This document shows, one piece after another, positions 1 to 10,430 of a stretch of 64,000 bases of DNA. The position numbers were made by a program, and so were the translations under genes. Numbering within the stretch: the stretch's first letter is position 1; every line of letters starts with the position of its first letter. Source of the DNA: Ahaetulla prasina (lineage: Eukaryota; Chordata; Lepidosauria; Squamata; Colubridae); NCBI RefSeq assembly GCF_028640845.1, contig NC_080543.1, forward strand, positions 98,135,825-98,199,824, in the 5' to 3' direction. Below the pieces are notes generated by a model. That model was not told the DNA's origin and did not search any database. It worked only from the letters and a program-made list of their open reading frames with translations.

Positions 1-1215
1 CCAGAGCTTATAGTTGCCGTGGTCTGAATTGCCGGCTAATTAAGTCATCGCTCATGTCCCCCGGACTGAGGACAGAACAGTGGTGAACATGTGGGGATCA
101 ATGTGTCTGGCAGCCACCACTGCCCGCCTGTGCACTCTGGGATTCCACAGCTTGTGCAATGCAGGTGGATCCAACCACTACAACTGCTGGGCCAGGCCTT
201 CAAGCAGCAGGAAGAGGCAGAGGCATAGAGGGGAGGCACATGATCTGGCCGGCTGAACACACTGGGCAGCCACCCACCTCTCACTCCCATCATTTGTTTT
301 GCTTGCCTGTGGCTGCCATGGTTGAGACAAGGCAAGTGGCCCAGGGTGGTGGTGGTGAAATCATGTTCATACCCCCATACCTCTGCCTCTGTCCCACCAT
401 TTGTTTTTGTTTGTCTGCAACTGCCATGGCTGGGATGGGGTAGGCAGCCATGTGGCTGCCTGGCGGGCTGAATCACATGCCTCCCCCAATGCCTCTGCCT
501 CTGCCTACTGCCAGTGTCACCATGGGGCTCAGTTCCCGGCATCCAAACCTCCTCCTCCAGCTCCATTGCACACGTGGGACAAGCCTCCTGCCTGCTACCT
601 ACCTGTGATAGCTCCAGAGAATGGGAAGGGTGGGAAGCCCCAATCTCCAAGAGGCATCTGGGACTCCCCTCCCCATCCTGCTCCACCCAAGACCAGTCCC
701 AGAGCTTCCCCAGGTGCTCCGCGCCCTTGTACCTTAGGGCCCCTCAGTCAGGCCACCCCTACCCTGCTATCTGCCTTGCCTTGCCTCACTTCATGGCAAT
801 GGCACTATCAGCAGCATTGACCTCCAGCAGGAGCCCCACCACACCTCATCTCCCCCAACCCAGGAAGCCCATCTTGGGCAAGGAGAGCAAGCACAGCAGC
901 AGCAGCCTCAAGAATCAGACAAGTGTGGCCAGGCTGCCATTGGAGAAAGGGTACCAGGGTGTGAGGTCCTAGTGCCTGCTGCCCAGGGCCCCTGGCAGCC
1001 CACACTGCCATCTGGGGGCCTCCACATGACTCGAAAGGGTCAGCGAAGCTCTTCAGTGGATCAGGCCCCAGCATCACTCTGGTCCGTCCCCCCAATGCAA
1101 GCAATGTTGAGCTGACCATGCTCACCCAGATATACCCCCCCATACACACCCTCCGAAGGCAACCATGATACTGACGTGGTCCTCAATGAAATCAAGTTTG
1201 ACAACCCTGGTTTAG
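1..1215 (+). other. GC-rich coding-like segment, unidentified
   Basis: This stretch is clearly richer in G+C than the AT-rich sequence that follows. Several overlapping open frames of 94-152 codons occur on the + strand (for example 514-972), but none matches a family I recognise. Near 1020-1210 two adjacent frames look protein-like: one reads ITLVRPPNASNVELTMLTQI, and after a frame change the other reads DTDVVLNEIKFDNPGL and runs into AG|GTAATG at about 1215, which would serve as a splice donor. Imperfect internal repetition is visible: a CATTTGTTTT-containing block recurs after about 107 bases, near 290 and 397. It could be a broken exon, a pseudogene or a diverged GC-rich repeat. No function is assigned. 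Confidence 0.3.
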
Positions 1216-1229
1216 GTAATGCACAACCA

Positions 1230-1299
1230 TGATGGTGGTGATGGTGATGATGTGATGATGTGGTAATGTGATGATGTGGTGATGTGGTGATGATGATAA
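1230..1299. repeat. GATGATGTG minisatellite
   Basis: Imperfect tandem units based on GATGATGTG and GATGGT follow the GC-rich segment directly. The His- and Thr-rich minus-strand frames here are products of the repeat. Confidence 0.85.
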
Positions 1300-2077
1300 A
1301 GATAATTAGAGTAATCATATAGCAGGCCAGTGTCGCTTGTTGAGATAGGTAGATATACAAATAGAATTAACTGTAATCCATACACCTGTGATACTATCCC
1401 CATAGTAACACTGGTAGAGTCTAGAAGAACTCAAAAGCACAAAACTGTAATACCTCATCAATCCCTGCAACTATGCCAACTTTCCTCATACATATATGCC
1501 GATAAAAGTTTTCTAGAGGTGTGATTTCAACACGATACAGTCAAACAGACTTTCTCACCAAAGAAATTTTGATTGCAGCTGTTGGACTTCAAGGAATTTC
1601 CAATTATCACTCATATTTACTAGGAAAATGTGCAGAAGCTCTACCAATTGAAATGGAAGCTATTTGTCACATTTTATTCAGGTATAAAATATGAGGAAAA
1701 GAGAACAAACCTTAAATGCAATTCCCACTATATACTGAAACTTTTGTTCTAGAGAAAAATAGGTATAAGAGAAAAAGTTAAATTCTGCCTACCAAAATGA
1801 TGTACAATGATGTGGTTTTGTTTTTGACAACTGCAGTAAAATATTCCTTACAATACATTTCACTGTCTTATTCGTGATAGACTTTTCTTGAGCTAGCACT
1901 CTCCAAACTATTATTAAAAGTGTAAATGAGTCTGTGTCCAATACAGTGTTTTGTTATCTCTTTGTGTATTCTTGCAACTATGCAGACAACCAGACCAGCT
2001 CTTTTCTAATTATCTATGTTATGTGTTGATAAGGAACATATATAGAAGATAATTTAGCTTCTCATAGGGGATAATTT
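1300..2077. other. AT-rich sequence without recognised feature
   Basis: Unique-looking AT-rich DNA. I see no open frame longer than about 60 codons and no repeat family I know. Confidence 0.6.
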
Positions 2078-2298
2078 GTGGTGGCACAGTGGCTAGAATG
2101 CAGTATTGCAGGCTATCTCTGCCAACTGCCAGCAGTTTTATCTTGACTGGCTCAAGGTTGACTCAACTTTCCATCCTTCGAAGGTCAATAAAATAAGGAC
2201 TCAGATTGTGGGGGGCAATATGCTGGCTCTGTAAACCATTTAGAGAGGGCTGTAAAGCACTATGTAGCAGTATATAAGTCTAAGTGCTAATGCTGTAG
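2078..2298 (+). mobile_element. Sauria-type tRNA SINE
   Basis: The head GTGGCACAGTGGCTAGAATG resembles a tRNA A box. The body carries the usual block CTCAACTTTCCATCCTTCGA, then GGGGGCAATATGCTGGCTCT, and the end GTATATAAGTCTAAGTGCTA. The same order recurs at 32814, 37811 and 46041. Sauria SINEs are squamate elements transcribed by RNA polymerase III and moved by a BovB-like LINE with which they share the 3' tail. This copy is diverged and its B box is weak. Confidence 0.9.
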
Positions 2299-2407
2299 TG
2301 CTCATAGCATAAGGAAAGGGCAGCAGATATGGGGTAGTCAATAGTCTTCAAAGACAGCCCATGTAGAGCACATTGCAGTAATCAAGATGTGAGGTGAGAA
2401 ACTAATT

Positions 2408-2620
2408 AAGGAGAGAACCAATCTAGAACCAAGGACAAATTGCCTAACAGAACAATTAATCAGTGGAATGATTTGCCTCTATAAATTGTTGGTGCTCCAA
2501 CATTGGAGATTTTTCAGAATAGATTGGTCAATGATTTGTCTGAAATGGTATAGGGTTTCCTACTTGAGCAGGGGGTTGGAGATCCCTTCCAAGTGTATTA
2601 TTCTAAGATGTGTCCTGGTC
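2408..2620 (+). mobile_element. CR1 LINE 3' fragment
   Basis: The frame WNDLPL, one stop, then IVGAPTLEIFQNRLVNDLSE aligns with the C-terminal end of the CR1 protein seen at 42242-42829. It is followed by the CR1 3' UTR words GGGTTTCCTACTTGAGCAGG and GGAGATCCCTTCCAAG. The copy is 5' truncated and carries at least one stop and frame changes. It is a dead fragment. Confidence 0.88.
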
Positions 2621-2954
2621 TAGGAAAAGGTGTTCAAAGGCCTTCCTAGTCACGATGAGGTGCTGGCAAGGCTATTACAAGAACTAAAATGGCTAAGATG
2701 GATATGGTCAGCTTATGTTATTGTTGAACATGGACCTATTGGTTCATATAGAGAGAAGGAGTGGTGTTCTAGTGGTCTTCTAAATTCACTGTCTGGTGAT
2801 CTTAGATTAAGTAAGTCAGAATCTGTCCTACTGAAAGCATATGAATATCAATATGTCCACAAAACATTTGAGGGTGAACCTGGAAAAGATTCATCAAAGA
2901 GGAAAAGCTCAGTGGGCTAAGTTACTAACCAACAAATACAACCTGATGGGAAAA

Positions 2955-3046
2955 GAGGAGGAGGAGGAGGAAGAGGAGGATGGGAGGAGGAAGAGGAGGA
3001 GGAGGAGGAGGAAAGGAGGAGGAGGAGGAGGAAAGAGGAAAGAGAA
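2955..3046 (+). repeat. (GGA)n purine tract
   Basis: About 90 bases of almost pure purine built from GGA, GGAA and GGAAA units. The Glu- and Gly-rich open frames across it are by-products. Such mirror-symmetric purine tracts can form triplex (H-DNA) structures. Confidence 0.95.
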
Positions 3047-3676
3047 TGGAAATTCATTCACATTCATTGAACCTGTATTGCATTCTCATTATAACCACCA
3101 AAATATTCATCAAAATTCTTGTCCGTGTAAAAGCAAGGCTTCAAAATCTTTTATCAATTTACGATATATGAATGGTGACAAATGCAACAGAACAGAAAAA
3201 TGTTAACTGATCTTGTAGCTTTTCTAATCTATCACCCTGAAGCATTTTATCATAAATAAATGTACATGTACTTAATAATAACATTTTTAATTAGCACTGT
3301 ACACATTTTAACTAAGATCATGCTTCTGTAAAGATCTTAAAATGTTATTTATAAATAACATACTTTTGAATCTATGGATTAAGAAAGATTAAACTTGCTC
3401 TCTGTCTTAACCTGATTATGAAATTGTTCTATGTCTATCTGTAAAGGCTGACTTATAAATATGTGGATAAATATTTGTTCTGACCATGAGCTACTTAAAA
3501 TAAAAGATCCTGCAAACTTAAGACCAGAATATGATTACAGATTTAATCATTTATTCATTGGAATGGTGATATGCTAGTTAAGATTTTTAAATGGAGAAAG
3601 GGATGGAGAAAGGGATCTTTTCAAGAATAAGTATGTGTCTGCTATAGATTAATTAACAATACTCTGAAGCAGCAAA

Positions 3677-3815
3677 TTTATTTATTTATTTATTTATTAT
3701 TCATATTTATATACCGCCCTATCTTCCGAAGGACTCAGGGCGGTTCACAGGCATATAAAACACCTATATACAATTTAAAATAAACATTAAAATAATCTTA
3801 ATATTTGCATTATAA
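3677..3815 (-). mobile_element. L2-type LINE 3' end
   Basis: Read on the minus strand this is the terminal hairpin of the local L2 family (CCGCCCTGAGTCCTTCGGAA then GGGCGGTATA) followed by the (AAAT)n tail, here seen as TTTATTTATT at the left. Only the last 140 or so bases are present. The same hairpin ends the longer copies at 21118 and 40311. Confidence 0.9.
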
Positions 3816-4162
3816 GTCATTATAAATAATTATCAGTAGAATGATATGTATTTATGATTTCCACAATCCTTTCATTACATATACAAAACTGCTATGCCAC
3901 TTCTTTCAGCAGCCATCTTTATTTCCACCAGGAATAAAAAAAATGAAGTAAGATTAGACATTCCTGGTATGAAATTGAGAAAGGATAAAAAAAATGATAG
4001 TCCAGGGCACAATATCTCTATATGGTGCCAGCAATTAAAAGGATACAATAAGCGTACCTGTTATAGTAAAAGCCTTGTTTCAATTCAGGTTAAGAGAAGC
4101 ATCCAATATTTAAATAATTATTTTATTTAAGGAATTACTAGGGTAATTTCAAAAATACTTTT

Positions 4163-4163
<1 letters not shown>

Positions 4164-4241
<78 letters not shown>
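4164..4241. repeat. (CTAT)n microsatellite
   Basis: About 19 uninterrupted CTAT units, 78 bases. Perfect tetranucleotide arrays of this length are normally highly polymorphic. Confidence 0.98.
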
Positions 4242-5032
4242 CCCCCTAGGATGTTACAGTACTATTAATGGTTTTGCTCACCTGAAGCTGATTGAAGAAC
4301 CTGTGATGCAGTTAGTTTCAACAGAATGGATCTCTAAATAACAGTGGCTGGGTCATCAATTCCACAAACATTTCTTTTAGTCCTGTTGAAAACAGCCATT
4401 TTTAGTCTTTGGATGATCTATAGCTAACTGGTACTTTTTACAATAACTCATCACTACAGTAATCACTTTAATCGCCTGTGGGAAACTAGTTTGGTGTCTT
4501 TCAAACAGAGAAACAGTGATTTTTCTCTCTCTTTTACCTTCTAGTCTGATGCCATTTTGGGAGACAGGAGCCAAATGGAACTATTTTACATTCTGATCAG
4601 ACAATCATTTATTAGGGGTTTGCCCAATAGAAATCTGGCTTTTGCTGTTCGTTTGCTTTTAAAGTATGAGAATTTCACACGTGAGAATTATAGGATTGCC
4701 AGTCAATATAAATACTTCCAACTCTTACCTGGTAGTTAATGGCATCATCCCATGAAAGCTGATGAATTTAGCAATAATTGCATCAATCTACATTCTTTCT
4801 GTTAACCCAGGAAATGTTATTTTCAAACCGATAAAAATGGTGTACATTATTCTTTCTTACCACAGGAGAATATTTATTATGCATAGGTCATTCCTATTAT
4901 GAATTGGAGAAATACTTTAAAAACAAAAATGTTATGACATAGCATTATGACATTTCCAAAGCTCTGCTGGCTAGCATTATGGAAGGAGAACCACTCTTTT
5001 TAAAAATACCTTTTGTTTATTTATTTAATAAA

Positions 5033-5073
5033 ACATCTCTCTCTCCCTCCCTCCCTTCCTCTCTCTCTCTCCT
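5033..5073. repeat. CT-rich low-complexity tract
   Basis: Mixed CT, CCCT and CCTT units forming a short polypyrimidine tract. Confidence 0.9.
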
Positions 5074-6189
5074 GTCTATCAGAATCACATTTTACTTCTT
5101 CTGATTCACTTCCATTGAGAATGATAGTTTTAAATAATCTTTTGCAATTTACCCATTTTTGTTCTTAATTTTTTTAGATGAATGAACACGATTGCTTTGC
5201 TGTGAATAAAAGAAAGAAACCATTTGTATGTCTGGGGATGGGAAAGTATCTGGAGGGATAATTTGGAAAGGGTAAATGAGGGTTCAGTTCCCAACTGGGT
5301 TTTAAAACCCGCATACACATATCCTTGGAGGAATTCATGGTTAATAGATTGGGCCAGGATCTACTTTTAATTTATGATATTCAAACCCAGGATAATCCTA
5401 GCTATCAAACTGTAAGCAAGAATTAACTATGATCAACTGTAACCCTCCTTAGCAAGGCATGTACACACACCCCAAAGTGATGACATAAAAAGAGATAATT
5501 AGGATAAGAATAGAAACACAATAAATAAGATGTTTTTATACACATTGTATAAACACACCTGAAATGTAATGTGCTGCTTTGGTGAAGACTTCTAAATAGA
5601 TATGATCAATCTGAAACCATAATGATGATACTAAATCACAACTTTGGTTAACAAAATGAGGAAATGTGTAATCAATTAAGGACAGAAAACATTTTTGGAA
5701 ATCTGTCATTTGTGGTTTTTTTAAAGCAAAGGATATCAGTTAGCTACTCAATATTTGTTATGTCTAGATTAGAACTTTCTCAGGGATATATATTAACTTT
5801 TTAACTATTTTTGTGGACAGTTAATATAGAATAATATGCTTCTATCAAAAATTATTGTTACTGTTTACAAATCATAGCTGTCAGTTCTTTAGCTGGTGTT
5901 GGCCTTCATTCACATCCAGCTCTTCTCCAAAACTTAGGATGTTGTAATGTATTGGTGTATATTACTAACAGAGATTTCATTTTCAGCTTTCTACAATTTG
6001 CTATTCTTCTCAGAATGAAATGACAATGGGAATGAGCTCATTATTAGCCTTTTAGCAGGAAGTACTCTATTGTCATGCACTATAGGTTGATCATTAGAGA
6101 TGTTCATTGCACATTTGTTGCAGGAAATAACGAGACCCAAATCTCAGAATCAAAGGTAGCTGTATTTCATTTGTGCAAACAAAATAAAT

Positions 6190-6236
6190 CTATATAATCT
6201 TTTTGTATGATACCTACATATATTGTTGTGACAAAA

Positions 6237-6271
<35 letters not shown>

Positions 6272-6274
6272 ATA
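6190..6274 (+). mobile_element. CR1-group LINE ('LINE B') 3' tail
   Basis: The words TATATAATCTTTTTGTATGA and TACCTACATATATTGTTGTG followed by (AAAT)n are the exact 3' end of the LINE read on the opposite strand at 6556-7078 and 19543-20770. Only the terminal 85 bases are present, so this is an extreme 5' truncation. Confidence 0.9.
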
Positions 6275-6555
6275 GATCCAGATTGATATGGCCAAAGCCA
6301 AACCTGGACCACTTCCTTAAGGACAAACAAGCATTTTTATACTGGAAAAAAACATGGAAACATACATCATAACCGCATCATATCAGCATTGATCAGTTAT
6401 TGGCTCATATAGATGTGCAAAAAAAAAAAAGCAGTTTAGACATCTTGCTCCCCCCACCCTTCTTCTGACAGAAAGCTAGCATTTCCTGCTTTGTTTCTTA
6501 CTTTGCAGCATAACTTGTGCAGTTAGACATAATGTGTGAAATCGTGATTTGCCCT

Positions 6556-7078
6556 ATTTATTTATTTATTTATTTATTTTGTCATAACAATATATGTAGG
6601 TATCATACAAAAAGATTATATAATATATAAACACATATATGGGTAAATATAAGGAGGTATAAGCATATATGTATATAGGAAGAAGAAAAGAAAAACAATA
6701 GGACAGGAACGGTAGGCACGTTTTGTGCGCTTATGCACGCCCCTTATGGTCCTCTTAGGAATGGGGTGAGGTCAATAGTAGAAAGTTTTTGGTTGAAGAT
6801 TTTAGGATTATGGGAAGAGACCACAGAGTCAGGTAAAGTATTCCAAGCACTGATGATTCTGTTACAGAAGTCATATTTTCTGCAATCTAGATTAAAGCAG
6901 TTGACATTAAGTTTAAATCTATTGGTTGCTCTAGTATTATTGCAATTGAAGCTGAAGTAGTCTTTAACCGGAAGGACATTACAATAGATGATTCTGTGCG
7001 TTAAACTTAGGTCTTGTCGTAGGCGACGGAGTTCCAAGTTTTCTAAGCCTAGGATTTCAAGTCTGGTGGGATAAGGTA
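6556..7078 (-). mobile_element. CR1-group LINE ('LINE B'), 5'-truncated
   Basis: The minus strand encodes the C-terminal end of a non-LTR reverse transcriptase protein in an open frame at 6744-7037. It reads ELRRLRQDLSLTHRIIYCNV and ends CNRIISAWNTLPDSVVSS, the usual 'WN.LP..VV' ending of the CR1/Jockey group. A short 3' UTR and an (AAAT)n tail at 6556 follow. The copy agrees closely with 19543-20770. I cannot assign the exact clade (Rex1-like is possible). It sits about 280 bases from the oppositely oriented tail at 6190-6274. Confidence 0.9.
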
Positions 7079-7468
7079 TTTATCTTTTTAACATTGGTCT
7101 TCACCTCTTTTTGTTATCTAAAGAACAATCTGTTTTTGACTTACTTTTTGGGGTTCTGCCTTATATTGACAATGAATAACACTTTGTATACTTATAGCCT
7201 TACTCTGATGCTGATTTTGGTAACCTGACATAGGAAAGGCATAGTCTACTTAAGAGTAAAATTGTAAGAATTTTTTTAAAAAAGCAATTTACCAAGAAAA
7301 GGGGGGTGGGGAATCAAAATTCTATATTAATATAGCAAATCATCTTGGAAATTTGGATGTCTTCAAGGGATAAATTATACTTTTAGATGTTGCTTAAAAG
7401 TCTCAAACTAGGGGATATTTGTTATGTAATTCTCAAACTGGTAGCACTTCTGGTTTTATATTGCTATG
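7079..7468. other. AT-rich sequence without recognised feature
   Basis: Nothing recognisable apart from a few homopolymer runs. Confidence 0.55.
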
Positions 7469-7828
7469 TTCTATATCCATGATGGCGAATCTATGGCATG
7501 CATGCCAGAGGTGGCAAGCAGAGCCCTCTCTGTGCACATGCGCACCGCTGCCAGCTGCTCTTCTGGTTTCCATCCAGCTGGTCTTTGTGGGTGCCGGAGC
7601 ACCAGAAAATGACCTGAAAATAGCCCCAAACAGCCAAAAAACAGGCCATTTCCGGGCCACTTTTGGCCCAAAAAAGGGCCTGAAAATGGCCCCCCAAAAA
7701 GGCATGCACACGTCAGCCAGCTGGTCTTTGGGTTTCCAGCGCTCCAGTGCACATGCACGTATGTTCATGCACGTGCATTCCGGTTTAGGCTCTCGGTGCT
7801 GAAAAGGTTTGCCATCACTGTTCTATAT
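7469..7828 (+). mobile_element. Non-autonomous hAT-like element with 8-bp target duplication
   Basis: The element runs from 7477 to 7820 and is flanked by perfect 8-base repeats TTCTATAT at 7469-7476 and 7821-7828. Its ends are inverted: CCATGATGGCGAATC at the left and, read in reverse, CAGTGATGGCAAACC at the right. An 8-bp duplication with CA-starting terminal repeats is the hAT signature. The interior is GC-rich, has no transposase and shares the block ATGGC-ATG-GCCA with the inverted relative at 32040. Open frames of 72-127 codons inside it are spurious. Confidence 0.9.
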
Positions 7829-8780
7829 GATTGAAAAGAAGGATAACATGAAGTTTAATAAAAGAGTTGTTTCTTCTGGAAAGGCACATGGATATCCTAT
7901 GGCTGCTGGTCTTTCAGGCCTTCATACTTTCTGGTTCAATGCCTATCTAGAGACGACCAGGAAGTAAAAGATATTTTCATCTTTTCTGGAATTATCAACT
8001 GGTGAAATCTAGGATAGAGTGAACCCATTTCTTAGTATTCTGAAATCTATTTTTTTTTACACTTTCTTCTGATATTTCTTAGACTTGGCAAAGACTTTGC
8101 ATTCCTATCTTTGTTCCAGGAAACTCATGAGAAACTGGCAAATCTATATCCTGTTGGTTAAAAATTAGTTAAACAGCTCAATAGTCAAGACAGGGTTTTG
8201 GAGTATGTTAGCCTGAAATCCAGCTGTTCCTAAACACAGCTAAGCTTCTAATATCAGGGTTCCACATTTTGCACTATTGATTAGCATCAATAAAACATAT
8301 TTTTTCCTAATTTTTCTGTTAGTATCTATGGATTTTGCAGAGTGTCTTAGAAATATTTTTTCCAATCACACTCTAAAACAAAGATGATCACATGTTAAAT
8401 GCAAAATAGTACCATTCTGTTTCTTTACATTTCTTCCAGTATCTATTTGTTCTTCTTTGTAGTGTAGCTTAATTCTGATTGTGTTGAAGCTTAAAATGTT
8501 GCTTCCTATTTATAATAGCAATGGGACATGCAGCAAATGTCAACAAATCCTATAGCCTCTTGAAATGAAGAAAAAAGGAAAGATATATTGGAGCAGTCTG
8601 TTCTATCGGTTTAAAAAAAAAGGGGGTGGTGGTAACTCCTTCAGAAAATAAATTATATGAGTTGAAGGAGGCAAAAATAAAGAAATTTAAATGGGAAAAA
8701 TGCCATGCTTTTTCAGTCATTTCTCTTTCTATAAAATTATATATTTTCTAGTTGAGGTAATTGATTAGTCTGTATTAGAA
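7829..8780. other. AT-rich sequence without recognised feature
   Basis: Unique-looking sequence, no coding signal and no repeat family I can name. Confidence 0.55.
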
Positions 8781-9359
8781 TATAGGTAGTCTTGGACTTA
8801 TGACCAAAACTGAGCCCAAAATTTCTGTTGTTAAGTGAGAAATTTGTTAAGTGAGTTTTGCCCTATTTTATGACCTTTCTTGTCACAGATGTTAAGTGAA
8901 TCATTGCAGTTGATAAGTTAGTAACAGTTGTTAAGTGAATCTGGCTCACTGATTTTGCTTGTCAAAAGGCTGCAAAAGGTGATCACATGACCTTGAGACA
9001 CAACAAAGGTCATAAGTATGAGTCAGTTGTGAAGCATCTGAATTTTGATCATGTGATCATGAGGATGCTACAAAGGTCGTAAGTATGAAAAATGGCCATA
9101 AGTCACTTTTCTCAGTGCTGTTGTAACTTTGAACGGTCACCAAATTTATTTATTTATTTATTTAATTAGATTTTTATACCACCCTTCTCCCGAAGGACTC
9201 AGGGCGGTGAACAGCCAAATAAAAACAACTAATACATAAATAAGCTTAAAAACATATTAAAAACTAATTATAAACTGGCCAAATTTAATATTAACAATAA
9301 AATAAACAATCTTAAAACCCCTCTTAAAATGAACTGTTGTAAGTTGAGAATTACCTCTA
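8781..9359 (+). mobile_element. TA-ended MITE (mariner-like), split by an L2
   Basis: The left end TATAGGTAGTCTTGGACTTA and the right end, read in reverse, TAGAGGTAATTCTCAACTTA form terminal inverted repeats with TA at each end. Together with the complete copy at 30934-31291 this fits a Tc1/mariner-type MITE with TA target duplication. The body has the recurrent word TTGTTAAGTGA. An L2 3' end at 9145-9328 interrupts it just before the right terminus, so the MITE is older than that L2. It has no coding capacity. Confidence 0.82.
9145..9328 (-). mobile_element. L2-type LINE 3' end inserted in MITE
   Basis: Minus-strand L2 terminus: the hairpin words GGGCGGTG and CACCCTTCTCCCGAAGG, with the (AAAT)n tail at the left. 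It interrupts the MITE between GGTCACCAAA and ATGAACTGTTGTAAG, which are contiguous in the uninterrupted copy at 30934. Confidence 0.9.
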
Positions 9360-9756
9360 CACTGACCTACTTCCATCCCTAAAGAGCATAGCAGCATGTA
9401 ACTAATATCTGCTGATTTTTATTTTCCCAGATGGCAAATATGGAATGGCTATGTCAATATCCAGCTTGGGAATCCAAATGAAACTCTAGAATCATTTCCA
9501 TTTCTGAAAATCTTACTTTTTATTGAATACACTGCATGGTAATGTTGAGGCAAAACTAACTCTGAGGTTCCCAGACACCAGTTCATAGAATTAAACAATT
9601 TTCCCAGCCAAACCCCCAGGCCTCACCTAGTCCATGTATATAAATTCTCATTGCTATAGGAACCATCTGCTTCAAACTCCACATCTGTTATGATGTCCTT
9701 GAAAAGTTTGCAGGCTCTCACAGTCTTCATTGGAATAATAGAAGTCTTATTTCTCC

Positions 9757-9908
9757 ATCTAACCCAGGGCTGTCAAACTCCCAGCCTGTGGGCCAGATGC
9801 ATTACATACTGGCCATGCCCATGCCCATTTTAGCGAAGAGAAAAAAAAGTCACGATGCATCACATGACAGTGCCGTGACAATGTGAGTTTGAAACCCCTG
9901 ATCTAACC
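9757..9908 (+). mobile_element. 136-bp hAT-like MITE with 8-bp target duplication
   Basis: The element 9765-9900 begins CAGGGCTGTCAAACTC and ends GAGTTTGAAACCCCTG, which are inverted repeats. It is flanked by perfect 8-base repeats ATCTAACC at 9757-9764 and 9901-9908. No transposase is present; it is a short internally deleted element. Confidence 0.93.
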
Positions 9909-10139
9909 TATTCAAAAGCAACACCTCCTTCGCTTACTCCAATGGCAAATTGAAACACAGAAAGACATAGCTGCCAGAGTTTCATCCTTGACAGACAAGG
10001 TTGAGTGCACACTTGAAAATTTGTTGGAAAGAGGTGAAATTCTTCCATGTAAATCATCAAGGTGTTGCACGAAACAATGCAAGTACTTCTCACTTACCAA
10101 TCACAATTGGGACCGGCAACTTTGTCACCAACTGTGGTC

Positions 10140-10430
10140 TCTAAGCAAAAAATTATGTGACCGTGCTTGACTTACGATGTCACTGTCACTGATATTTCTG
10201 TTGTTAAGTGAATCTGCAGTTGTTAAGTGAGACACGTGACTGCAACTTGCAATTTTGTTCCATTGACTGCTTGTCAGAAGCTGGTTATGAACTTTGCAAA
10301 TGGTATTTGTGTGACTGCAGGATGCTAAGATGGTCATAAATGCCGGCTAGTTGAGAAGTGCCCAAATCTCAATCACATGAATGGAGGGTTGCTGCAAATG
10401 CCATAAATGTAAGGATTAATTACAAAGCTT
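10140..10430 (+). mobile_element. Diverged copy of the TA-ended MITE
   Basis: The order of words follows the MITE at 8781 and 30934: TTTCTGTTGTTAAGTGAATC, GTTGTTAAGTGAGA, TTCCATTGACTGCTTGTCAG, then GATGCTAAGATGGTCATAAA. Both termini are eroded, so the boundaries are approximate. Confidence 0.6.

Larger units (their letters stand above)
3816..6189. other. AT-rich interval with microsatellites only
   Basis: No coding signal. The interval holds the TATC microsatellite at 4164-4241, a CT-rich stretch at 5033-5073 and otherwise unique-looking sequence. Open frames of 60-78 codons (such as 3894-4130) show no family resemblance. Confidence 0.6.

Noticed and set aside
2841..3206. Glu/Gly-rich frames
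   Set aside because: They come from the GGA purine repeat.
7419..7802. 127-codon frame as a gene
   Set aside because: It lies inside the hAT-like element 7477-7820, and the opposite strand is equally open.
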